Shown: positions 25,779 to 33,023 of the stretch, one piece after another
Layout: each line of letters begins with the position of its first letter
Position numbering within the stretch: the stretch's first letter is position 1
NCBI GenBank assembly: GCA_035628505.1
Contig: DASPJR010000142.1
Location: forward strand, 1-33,023
Length of the DNA: 33,023 nt
Source: DASPJR01 sp035628505
Lineage (GTDB): Bacteria > Planctomycetota > SZUA-567 > H5-PLA8
Direction: 5' to 3'
Translations under genes and position numbers: made by a program
The notes under the pieces: model-generated
What the model saw: the letters and a program-made list of their open reading frames with translations, nothing else
What the model was told of the DNA's origin: nothing
Databases searched by the model: none

Positions 25779-27314
25779 TTACTTGAGTGCCTGGATGGCC
25801 TTGTTGTTGGGATAGGACTTTTTCAGCGAGTCGAGCTTGGCGGCATCTTTCGATGCTTCGTATTCCTTCACTTCAGTCCAATATTTGTTCCAGGCCAGCA
25901 TCGCGGCGAGGTCGCTCTCGATGACTTCCTTGGCCATGCCATAGAAGCGCTTGCCTTCGACCTGCAGGTACGTGCTGCGCTCCTTGTATTCTTTCTCAAG
26001 TTCGAGCTGATGGCCGGTCAGTTCGTCGATGAGCTCTTTCGGCGGCGCCGTTTCGGCACGCTTGGGCTCGTCAGGAAAGTTCTGGCGGAAGAGCTGGAAC
26101 TTCATAATGAGCGTCGCCAGGGGCATGATTTCCTTCTGCTGGACCTTGCCGTTGTTCTTCATGTCTTCAATGAGCTGCTCGGCTGCGCCCTTGTCCTTCT
26201 TGATAATGGCCTGTTTAAGCTTCCGTTCAAAAACTAGGAAGCGCGCCTTCTCGTCGAGCTCGTTGATCTTCGCGAGGTACTCCTTCTGCTTCTCCAATTG
26301 CTTGCCGGCTTTCTGAATGTCGGCGCGGATCTGCTCGAGCTTGGACAGTTCGGTTTCGAGAGTCTTGGCCATCTCGAGACCTTCGATCACCTTGCTTTCG
26401 TTGGCGTCTACGAATTCTTCGAATGGTACTTTTACAGATTTATAGATTTCCTGCGCCTTTTCGGTTTCGGCGCGACCGCTGAGCAGGTAAACAACGCCGC
26501 CGACCAGTCCGCCGATGAAAATGATCATGAACGCGGCGGCCTTGATCTTCAGAAGGAACATATTGGGCGTCTGAGGCCCGGCCACGCGCGGCTTGGCCCC
26601 CGTGCCCTTATCGCCCTTGCCGGAAGACGCTTCCTGGTGATGTTCTTTCTCTTCCCGAATGGCCTGAACCAGCTGGCGAGCCACCTGCGGACCGTACATC
26701 GTTCCTTCGAATTCACCTTCCTGCGGAGGCGGGGCGGCTGGCGCTTTGCTCCCGCCGGCTTGCGCGGCGCGGATCGCCGCACCCATATCGGCGCCGCCAA
26801 CGATCGACGGTTCGAAGAGGTCTTCACCTCCGCCGCCGTCCTGCTCTGTCTTTGCGACCGGCCGTGGCGCCGGCGCTGCGGGGCGGGCGACTGGTGGCGG
26901 AACGGGCGGACGCGCGGCTGGTGCTGCGGCCGCTGCTGCCGCAACGGGCGCAGCCGCTGCAGGCGCTGGAGCCGCCGCGGGGGGGCCCTTCGCGAGAACC
27001 TGCGTGGCGACGAATTCATTGGACTGTTCGAACTTGAACGGGATGTCGCCGATACGAACCACGTCTCCGCTGCTGATCGGCGCCTTTACGTTAATTTTCG
27101 CTTCATTAACGAATACGCCGTTGGTGCTCTTCAGGTCTTCGACAAACCACTGTCCATTTTCCTGAAAAAGCTGTGCGTGCTGGCGCGAGACGGACGCGTG
27201 CTTCACGGCGCAGGAATTGAGCTTCTCGTCGCGCCCGATCTTGACCATCCCCGTGCACGAGATAACGGTACCCTTCACCGGATCCATCGTTCCAATGAGC
27301 TTGGCTTCAGACAT
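25779..27314 (-). CDS. FHA-domain membrane protein with C-terminal coiled coil
   Basis: 511 residues; ATG 27314 has AGGAG six bases upstream. The N-terminal FHA domain (about 20-97) keeps the phosphothreonine-binding signature: IGRDEKLNSC, SVSRQHAQL and STNGVFVN. Then a low-complexity Ala/Pro linker (about 108-160), an acidic/Gly segment, one membrane span (about 258-278, FMIIFIGGLVGGVVYLLSG) and a Lys/Glu-rich coiled-coil C-terminal half. FHA domains read Thr-phosphorylation, so a Ser/Thr kinase partner is expected, but none is in the window. It is the last gene of the exporter cluster, 51 bp after the ABC gene, which suggests it helps assemble or regulate that exporter; this is inference. 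Confidence 0.9.
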   Translation of the reverse strand: MSEAKLIGTMDPVKGTVISCTGMVKIGRDEKLNSCAVKHASVSRQHAQLFQENGQWFVEDLKSTNGVFVNEAKINVKAPISSGDVVRIGDIPFKFEQSNEFVATQVLAKGPPAAAPAPAAAAPVAAAAAAAPAARPPVPPPVARPAAPAPRPVAKTEQDGGGGEDLFEPSIVGGADMGAAIRAAQAGGSKAPAAPPPQEGEFEGTMYGPQVARQLVQAIREEKEHHQEASSGKGDKGTGAKPRVAGPQTPNMFLLKIKAAAFMIIFIGGLVGGVVYLLSGRAETEKAQEIYKSVKVPFEEFVDANESKVIEGLEMAKTLETELSKLEQIRADIQKAGKQLEKQKEYLAKINELDEKARFLVFERKLKQAIIKKDKGAAEQLIEDMKNNGKVQQKEIMPLATLIMKFQLFRQNFPDEPKRAETAPPKELIDELTGHQLELEKEYKERSTYLQVEGKRFYGMAKEVIESDLAAMLAWNKYWTEVKEYEASKDAAKLDSLKKSYPNNKAIQALK

Positions 27315-27365
27315 TTTCGGCTCCTGCACTCGACCGCTTGGAAATGGACAAGGCTCCCTCTGGCG

Positions 27366-30300
27366 CTAATCCAGGTTAAACTGCTTCTTGGCCAAGGTGT
27401 AGTATCGGCCCTTTAAGGCTACCAGTTCATCGTGAGACCCGCGCTCCATCACCTGCCCGTTTTCACAGAAGCAGATGTAGTCGCAGTCCTTGATGGTACT
27501 GAGGCGGTGCGCAATTGAAATGGCTGTTCTGCCGGCCATGATCGACTTCATGTTCTGCTGGATACGTGCTTCCGATTCGTTGTCGAGTGCCGACGTTGCT
27601 TCGTCGAAGATGAGAATCTTCGGCCGGCGGTAAAGGGCGCGCGCGATACAGATACGCTGGCGCTGACCCCCCGACACCTTAATGCCCTTTTCGCCGAGCA
27701 TCGTCTGGTAGCCCAGCGGCATGCGCACGATGAAGTCGTCGGCACTGGAAAGCCGCGCCGCTTCGCGCACCGCGTTCATGTCCGGCTCCGTGTCGCCCAG
27801 CGCGATGTTGCCGGCGACCGTGTCGCTGAACAGGAAGCTGTCCTGCAGCACGATGCCGACCTGCCGGCGGTAGGTGGGCAGATCCAGCGACGTGATGTCC
27901 TTGCCGTCGACCAGACATTCGCCGGACGTGGGCATGTTGAAGCCCATGATCATCTTGATGACGGTGCTCTTTCCGCACCCGGAGGGTCCCACAAAGGCGA
28001 CCGAGGTTCCCGGATCGATCGTCAGGTTAAAATTATTGAGGATCAGCGGCGACTCTTCCCCGCCGTAGCGGAACTTGATATTGCGGAACTGCAGGCGGCC
28101 CTCGATTTTCGAGAGAATCGTGGGGATGCGGTCCGGGTTGGTGATCGGCTCCTGCTCGGGCTTGACGTTGTTGATGTCGTTGACGCGGTCCATGGAGATG
28201 CGGATTTCGGCGAAGCTGTTGAACAGGCCGACGAACTGCATCACGGGACCCATCACCGATCCCATCAGCATGTTGAATCCCATCAGCTCGCCGATGGACA
28301 TCTTGCCATCCATAACTTCATTCGCGCCGAACCACAGGACAGAGATCGAGGCTGACAAATTGATGAGCTGGCCGATCGTATCAAAGAGCAGGCTGAGCTT
28401 GGACTGCTTGTAGCTGAGATTCACGCGGTCCACGAAGGCGTTTTCCCAGCGTGCGCGTGCCCAGTATTCGTTGCCCGTTGATTTCACCGCTTCAATGCCG
28501 CTCAATGATTCAATCAGACTCGACTGCTGCTGCGTGTTGCTCAAGAAGATCTGATTGGCAACATCCTTGATGCGCGGCGTGAAGAAGAGCGTGTTGGCGA
28601 TGTACCACGGGATGAAGAAAATCACGAACCATGTCAGCGTCGGGCTGTAGATGCGCATCATCATGAAATAGACGACGAGCATGAGCGTATTCAGGATGAT
28701 CGTGATCGTCGACCCGGCGAGAATGCCGCGGATCTTCTGATTTTCAGCAAAGCGCGTTAGAATATCGCCGATCTGCCGGCCCTGGAAGAAGCGCATCGGC
28801 AGGCTCAGGATATGCCTGTAGAACTCAGCCATAAGATTCAAGTCGACGCGCGATATGGTGTGCGCGATCAGCAGGCTTTGGGTCGTTGATGTCATGAGCT
28901 TGAAGATGGCGGTGAGCGCCATGCCTATGAGCATCATGTTGAGCAATTGCTTGTCTTTATGCACGACAACTTTGTCGACGATGTTCTGAATGAACAGCGG
29001 CGTCGCGAGGCTGAGCAGATTCATGACCAGCGCAGCGATCATCGCTTCGAGGAAGTGCATCTTGTACGGCAGCAGGTATGCAATGAAGCGCGCCCACGGG
29101 TTGGTGAGCGGCTCGAGCTGGCGGAACTTCTGCGTCGGTTCAACGACGATCACAACGCCGTCCCAGCCGGTCTCGAATTCCTTGCGGTTGAGCTTGCGAA
29201 GTCCCTTTTCCGGATCAGCGACCCACGCCGTCGTTTCGCTGACCTTGTACAGCACCATGTAGTGGTAGTTTTCCCACAGGATGATGCAGGGCAGCTCCAG
29301 CTTGTCGAGGTGCTCGTACTTGCATTTGTATGGCTTGGCGCGGAAGCCCATCATTTCCGCGGCGTTGCACACATCCGGCAGCAACGCTTCGTTGGCGTGA
29401 ATATTGGCAATTTCGCGGATCTGGCCAAGGCTGAAATTGCGGCCGTAATGATTGACGATCATCGCCAGACACGCCGGCACGCACTCGGACTCGCCGTGCT
29501 GGTAGACAATCTTGAAGTTCTCGATCGACTTAGCACCGGCGCCCGCTTTGAATTCGGCTTCGGTGATCGCATCGACCTTGATGCGCATGTCGGCGCCTTC
29601 GGCGCGCTTGATATTCGAGGCCTGCGTCTTTTCAGCTTCCTTGCGCTGGCGGATGCGCGCGTCGATCTTTTCTTTCAGCTCAGCGTTCGTGTGCAGGATC
29701 TTCTGCACTTCCGGCTGACGGATCACGAGCACCGTCACGTCGGTCACCGCCAGCGCCGAATAGCTCTGCGGAGCTCCGGTCACGGCCGCTTCTTCGCCGA
29801 TCAGGCTGCCCTTGCCGACCTTTTCAAGCACCGCGGTGCCTTCGAGCATGTCGCGTACGAGCTCGACGGAGCCGGTTTCCACGTAGTACATACGCGGGTC
29901 TTCATCGTTCTGCCGGAAGACGTACTTTCCGGCCGGGATTTTCTTCACGCCGATGTTGTTCAGGATTTCCGAAGCGAGCTCGGGGCTGTACTGCGCCGTG
30001 CCGAGAATGCCGCGCAGGCGCTTGCGCAGCTCGACCACGCCGACCTGCTTCTGCAGATGCTGCTCGAGCGCCGGATTGCGGTGTACGAATTCGCGAAGCT
30101 TCTGCGCCGGAAGCTTGATCAGGATCGTGTCGGTCGAGGCAACGATCTGGTGATCCCAGTTCGAGTCTTTCAGCAGGGCGACTTCGCCGAACGTGCTCTC
30201 TTCGGGCTGCTCACCCAGGCTGATGCGGCGGCCTTCCTCGTTGATGCCTTTGAAGCGCACTTTGCCGGAATAAACCGAGTAGATGGCGGTCATCGGCTCG

Positions 30301-30443
30301 TTCACTTCAGCGATGACGTCGCCGGCGTTGTACTGCTCGATTTCGAAAAGCGGCTCAAGCCCTTTTTTGCCCTCTTCGGTCAGGCGGCTGAAAATGAAGT
30401 GCGTATCGAGGACTTTTCGAACGGCTTCGTGTTTCGTCGGCAT
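27366..30443 (-). CDS. C39-peptidase ABC exporter with two N-terminal cyclic-nucleotide-binding-like domains
   Basis: 1025 residues. Two CNB-like beta-barrel domains (about 12-135 and 150-260); C39 peptidase (about 305-437) with Gln315, Cys321, His394 and Asp410, a complete catalytic set; membrane domain of about six spans (450-740); ATPase (about 783-1020) with GPSGCGKST at 819-827, VSGGQ at 923-927 and ILIFDEAT at 943-950. C39 transporters cut double-glycine leader peptides and export the product. The CNB-C39-ABC order recalls HetC-like and NHLM-type exporters. Both CNB domains lack the phosphate-binding Arg (DSNWDHQIVA; GAPQSYSALA), so cAMP binding is doubtful. Preceded by the HlyD gene (70 bp gap), followed by the FHA gene. 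AAGGAG lies 11 bases before the ATG. Confidence 0.95.
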   Translation of the reverse strand: MPTKHEAVRKVLDTHFIFSRLTEEGKKGLEPLFEIEQYNAGDVIAEVNEPMTAIYSVYSGKVRFKGINEEGRRISLGEQPEESTFGEVALLKDSNWDHQIVASTDTILIKLPAQKLREFVHRNPALEQHLQKQVGVVELRKRLRGILGTAQYSPELASEILNNIGVKKIPAGKYVFRQNDEDPRMYYVETGSVELVRDMLEGTAVLEKVGKGSLIGEEAAVTGAPQSYSALAVTDVTVLVIRQPEVQKILHTNAELKEKIDARIRQRKEAEKTQASNIKRAEGADMRIKVDAITEAEFKAGAGAKSIENFKIVYQHGESECVPACLAMIVNHYGRNFSLGQIREIANIHANEALLPDVCNAAEMMGFRAKPYKCKYEHLDKLELPCIILWENYHYMVLYKVSETTAWVADPEKGLRKLNRKEFETGWDGVVIVVEPTQKFRQLEPLTNPWARFIAYLLPYKMHFLEAMIAALVMNLLSLATPLFIQNIVDKVVVHKDKQLLNMMLIGMALTAIFKLMTSTTQSLLIAHTISRVDLNLMAEFYRHILSLPMRFFQGRQIGDILTRFAENQKIRGILAGSTITIILNTLMLVVYFMMMRIYSPTLTWFVIFFIPWYIANTLFFTPRIKDVANQIFLSNTQQQSSLIESLSGIEAVKSTGNEYWARARWENAFVDRVNLSYKQSKLSLLFDTIGQLINLSASISVLWFGANEVMDGKMSIGELMGFNMLMGSVMGPVMQFVGLFNSFAEIRISMDRVNDINNVKPEQEPITNPDRIPTILSKIEGRLQFRNIKFRYGGEESPLILNNFNLTIDPGTSVAFVGPSGCGKSTVIKMIMGFNMPTSGECLVDGKDITSLDLPTYRRQVGIVLQDSFLFSDTVAGNIALGDTEPDMNAVREAARLSSADDFIVRMPLGYQTMLGEKGIKVSGGQRQRICIARALYRRPKILIFDEATSALDNESEARIQQNMKSIMAGRTAISIAHRLSTIKDCDYICFCENGQVMERGSHDELVALKGRYYTLAKKQFNLD

Positions 30444-30513
30444 ACTTCACGCCACTCCTTTTGTATTCTTGTGTTGAGCGTATCCGCTAGAGCGTTCTTT
30501 TCGGCCGCCTGGC

Positions 30514-32013
30514 TTACTCATCCTGCAGGAAGAACTTCGAAATCGGCGTGAAGATCGTCTCGATCAGGCGCTTTTCACCCGTCTTGATTTCGGCAAATCC
30601 CTGCAATCCGAGCGTCAGATCGATGTGCTTCTTTCCGCGCACGATCTCCTGTTTTTCAAGCGATACCTGCACGCGGTACATTGACGCCTTGTCTTTTTCT
30701 TCGCTCGGGCGGGTGGCGATGTCCGCGACCGTGCCCTTGAAGATGCCCCACTCCTGATAGGGATAGGCGTCGTACTTGATGTTCACTTCCTGGCCTTTTT
30801 TCACGCGTGAGACATCGCGGTTCTGAATGAAGAGCTGGCAGTATTTCGCTTCCGTATTGCGCACCAGGGAGAGCAGGACCTCACCGCCGGAGATCTGCTG
30901 GCCGGCCTTGACGTTCACGCCGGTCACCGTCCCGCCGAACGTGCTGGTGATGCGGCAGAGCTCGTTTTCGTAGGCCACGCCGAACTGGCTGAGAGCGCCG
31001 GTCTGCTTGATCTTCTCTTCGATTTCAAGCAGTTCCTTCTGCATCTGCTCGCTGCCCTTTTCGAGAGAGAGCTGCATGCGGTTGATGTCCGACTGCAGCT
31101 GCGACTTGCGTTCGCGAATGGCGTTGCGTTCGTTTTCATGCCGGTAGGTGCGCTGGTCCCATTCGTTTTTCAGGCGCTGGGGCTCCGCCTGCGCTGTCTG
31201 GAGCTGAAGCTGCAAATTGGCCAGGTCGCCTTCCGCTTTGAGCACTGCCGAATGGGCATCTTCCACGGCCTTTTCCGCGGCGTCCTTGGCGTCCTGGAGC
31301 GGGCGCAGCTGCAGGATCGTGGACTGTTTCTTGTCCACGAGCTCTTTTTCTTCTTCAAAACGCTTGCGTGCCGTCTGCGCGCGCACCTTCGCGGCTTCGA
31401 CATTGCGCTTGAGATCGGCGATGCCCAGTTCTGCGTTCTTGATGGTGGTCTGAATTTTCGCGATGCTGTTGAGGCTGTTGGTCACCTGCGCTTCCCATTC
31501 CAGCTTTTCTTTTCCGATTCGTTCGGCCAGCGCCGGTTCCTTGGCGCTTTCTTCCTGCAGCGAACGCTTCAAATCCAGGATGCGCTGTTCCTGCTCCTTG
31601 CGATCCTGGTTCGCCCACTTCAGGTCGTTCTCAATTTTTTCTTTCTGCTTCTGGAGCTTCACTGTTTCCGAATCATCCAGCGCGCCGCGCTTGAACTGGA
31701 TGTCGACCAGGTTCGTGTAGGGCTTCACTTCACTGCCTTCGGAGACGTAAACCTGGGTGACGTACCCGCCTGTCGGAGACTGAATGCGCGTGTAGTCCGC
31801 CTTTACTTCCATGCGGCAGGTGATGATCTGGTTGACCTTGCCGTAAAAGGAGTAGATCAGGCCCGAGAAAGTAATGATGAATATCATATAGATCGGGCCG
31901 CGCAGAATAAACCCGGGAGCCGAATACAGCAGGCGTGCGGCCTTCATCGTGTGCGCGACGTCTGTTACGGGGGTCGTCACGACGCGTACGGCACCGGTTT
32001 CAGTTTCTGCCAT
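30514..32013 (-). CDS. HlyD-family membrane fusion (periplasmic adaptor) protein
   Basis: About 499 residues; ATG 32013 follows AGGAGG at seven bases. One membrane span (about 38-58), a split lipoyl/biotinyl-like domain (IQSPTGGYVTQVYVSEGSEV near 80 and ITSTFGGTVTGVNVKAGQQI near 360) enclosing a long charged coiled coil (about 110-345), and a C-terminal beta-barrel region. It links the inner-membrane C39 ABC exporter to an outer-membrane channel; no TolC-like gene is seen here. The hairpin domain of some 230 residues is long for the family and would span a wide periplasm. Lies between the parvulin gene and the exporter gene. Confidence 0.93.
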   Translation of the reverse strand: MAETETGAVRVVTTPVTDVAHTMKAARLLYSAPGFILRGPIYMIFIITFSGLIYSFYGKVNQIITCRMEVKADYTRIQSPTGGYVTQVYVSEGSEVKPYTNLVDIQFKRGALDDSETVKLQKQKEKIENDLKWANQDRKEQEQRILDLKRSLQEESAKEPALAERIGKEKLEWEAQVTNSLNSIAKIQTTIKNAELGIADLKRNVEAAKVRAQTARKRFEEEKELVDKKQSTILQLRPLQDAKDAAEKAVEDAHSAVLKAEGDLANLQLQLQTAQAEPQRLKNEWDQRTYRHENERNAIRERKSQLQSDINRMQLSLEKGSEQMQKELLEIEEKIKQTGALSQFGVAYENELCRITSTFGGTVTGVNVKAGQQISGGEVLLSLVRNTEAKYCQLFIQNRDVSRVKKGQEVNIKYDAYPYQEWGIFKGTVADIATRPSEEKDKASMYRVQVSLEKQEIVRGKKHIDLTLGLQGFAEIKTGEKRLIETIFTPISKFFLQDE

Positions 32014-32083
32014 TCTCAAGCCTCCTGTTCATCCGCCGGGTCGTAGTGCACCCGTTACATACGCGCCGGACGGGGGCATTGCC

Positions 32084-32118
32084 GCTCCCGCCGATGGCCT
32101 TCGGGAGCTTGCGCTCCC
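32084..32118 (-). other. Intercistronic hairpin with GCAA tetraloop and alternative pairing arm
   Basis: Minus-strand RNA reads GGGAGC-GCAA-GCTCCC (32118-32103), a 6-bp stem capped by a GNRA-type loop. Thirteen bases later a second GGGAGC (32089-32084) could compete for the same GCTCCC. It lies in the 192-bp gap between the parvulin and HlyD genes. No U-run, so it is not a standard terminator. Confidence 0.5.
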
Positions 32119-32205
32119 ACTGGTCTGCCGCAGTGATGGACTGCCAGATTAATGCAGCCCCTTACACCGCGCGAACGCAAAACATGCGTCCGCTTTCAGG
32201 GAATC

Positions 32206-32964
32206 CTATCTCGGCTTCTCGAAGCGCGAGCTGGCTATCGCCCGCTGCATCCAATCCTTGAAAAGCCGGTCTGCAATCTCTTTCTTGACCGCGCTGCTGA
32301 GCTCCGCATCGCGCACGGCATCGATCCGGTAAAGCGTCCAGTACTGCCCTTCGCCGATGGGACCGACGACATCGTCCACTTTCGATGCGAAGAGCACTTC
32401 CTCGATCTTCTGGGGCAGCATCTTGCGGCGGACGGTGCCGAGGTATCCGCCGGCCATGCGCGTATGTTCTTCCACCGAATAGCGCCGCGCCAGGTCGTAA
32501 AAATTCTCGCCCGCGGCCACACGGTCCTTCAGTTCCTTTGCGGCAGACTGTTCGGTGCAGACAATCCGAGATAGCGAAATCGTCTTCAGGCTCTCGCGGT
32601 TCGAGTTGAAGTAATCGGCGACATCTTTTTCCTGCACGACGCGGTTGCGGATTTTCATCAGCATCAGCTCGTTCTTGGCAACCTGGTGCCACTGCTCGAG
32701 CGTGATGCCGTTGGCGCGGCAGTATTCATGCATGTCTTCGGCGCGGGTCAGGCGTGCGAAGCGGCGCTTGTTGGCGGCGAACTCGTAAAATTCCTGTTCA
32801 GTGATTTCGACGCCCAGTTCACGGCATTTGCTCTGCAGCACTTCCATCTCGACCAGCCGGCACACTGTATCGCGAAACATTCCGGTGGCTTTGAGATGGA
32901 CGAGCACGTCCTCCACCTTGAGCTTTTTGCCGTTTACGATGATGAGTGTATCTTGCAGTTCCAT
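32206..32964 (-). CDS. Parvulin-like (PpiC/SurA-type) peptidyl-prolyl isomerase family protein
   Basis: 252 residues from ATG 32964 (weak ribosome site). An N-terminal helical SurA-N-like part (about 1-125, with VNGKKLKVEDVLVHLKATGMFRD) is followed by a parvulin-like domain (about 128-225): ISLSRIVCTEQSAAKELKDRVAAGENFYDLARRYS, GGYLGTVRRKMLP and FASKVDDVVGPIGEGQYWTLYRI. Classic periplasmic SurA/PrsA have a signal peptide; none is seen here, so this protein probably acts in the cytoplasm, perhaps as a chaperone or docking factor for the exported substrate. Similar genes accompany CNB-C39 exporters in some bacteria, as far as I recall. First gene of the visible exporter cluster. Confidence 0.85.
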   Translation of the reverse strand: MELQDTLIIVNGKKLKVEDVLVHLKATGMFRDTVCRLVEMEVLQSKCRELGVEITEQEFYEFAANKRRFARLTRAEDMHEYCRANGITLEQWHQVAKNELMLMKIRNRVVQEKDVADYFNSNRESLKTISLSRIVCTEQSAAKELKDRVAAGENFYDLARRYSVEEHTRMAGGYLGTVRRKMLPQKIEEVLFASKVDDVVGPIGEGQYWTLYRIDAVRDAELSSAVKKEIADRLFKDWMQRAIASSRFEKPR

Positions 32965-32983
32965 TCGTCAGGTCATCTCGGCG

Positions 32984-33023
32984 TCAGCGGTATAACTTTG
33001 GCTTGAGCTTCAGTTTCTCAAGC
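32984..33023 (-). CDS. Possible C-terminal end of a further gene
   Basis: A minus-strand frame open from the window edge ends LEKLKLKPKLYR then TGA (32984-32986), 19 bases before the parvulin start. The basic tail looks plausible as a protein end and would make the parvulin gene part of a longer operon. Only 12 codons are visible, so identity is unknown. Confidence 0.3.
   Translation of the reverse strand, partial: LEKLKLKPKLYR

Noticed and set aside
28947..30551. 534-residue plus-strand open frame opposite the ABC exporter gene
   Set aside because: A mirror frame of a high-GC gene with strong codon bias. The minus-strand protein has complete domains, while this one has none.
32026..32076. 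16-codon minus-strand frame ending in GG just before hlyD (MPPSGAYVTGALRPGG)
   Set aside because: Tempting as a double-glycine leader substrate of the C39 exporter, but it is too short, has no cargo after the GG and no leader-type hydrophobic pattern. Its stop simply precedes the hlyD ribosome site.
1..33023. CRISPR arrays, insertion sequences, integrases and rRNA genes
   Set aside because: I saw no short regularly spaced repeats, transposase or recombinase motifs, or rRNA sequence. The only arrays are the in-frame coding repeats at the left edge.

Overview
The window comes from a bacterial chromosome. By eye it is moderately GC-rich (roughly 55-60%), with several GTG/TTG starts behind clear AGGAG-type ribosome sites. 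The content suggests a free-living, polymer-degrading bacterium of the Planctomycetota/Verrucomicrobiota/Lentisphaerota type: a secreted S1 sulfatase, a PL9-like beta-helix lyase, Ig/PKD-repeat exoproteins, large multi-PAS sensors and an FHA-protein/exporter cluster. This placement rests on gene style, not phylogeny.

Layout. 1-1732: 3' part of a secreted Ig/PKD repeat protein with near-identical 246-bp tandem repeats. 1836-4829 (-): MEDS-PAS hybrid histidine kinase. 5415-7493 (+): exported protein with twelve D-x-x-G-[N/D]-D-x-[Y/F] repeats at a period of about 27 residues. 7520-10660 (-): multi-membrane-span PAS hybrid kinase, preceded by a small exported four-cysteine protein (10765-11109, -). 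11248-13314 (+): rtcB and an unknown 157-residue protein. 13349-16312 (-): six-PAS diguanylate cyclase. 16737-18050 (+): Mut7-C RNase-like protein and a metallophosphoesterase. 18204-18276 (+): tRNA-Lys(CUU). 18403-20139 (-): PL9-like lyase. 20403-21821 (-): sulfatase. 21973-22989 (-): LysM protein. 23109-25703 (+): ROK kinase, ComF and RsmE, closed by a strong terminator. 25779-32964 (-): a parvulin-like protein, an HlyD adaptor, a C39-peptidase ABC exporter with two cyclic-nucleotide-binding-like domains, and an FHA membrane protein.

The two most interesting structures are these. (1) A perfect 33-bp copy of the 3' end of tRNA-Lys recurs 2,033 bp downstream, exactly bracketing the lyase gene. 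This looks like attL/attR of a very small tRNA-integrated element with one cargo gene and no integrase. The cargo sits beside a sulfatase, so element and host may cooperate on a charged, possibly sulfated polysaccharide. (2) The C39-ABC/HlyD/parvulin/FHA cluster forms a candidate peptide or protein secretion system with regulatory-looking domains. Its peptidase triad and ATPase motifs are intact, but both cyclic-nucleotide-like domains lack the usual phosphate-binding arginine. No leader-peptide substrate is visible in the window.

Three large PAS sensors (two phosphorelay kinases and one c-di-GMP synthase) sit within about 14 kb, which makes this a signalling-rich neighbourhood.
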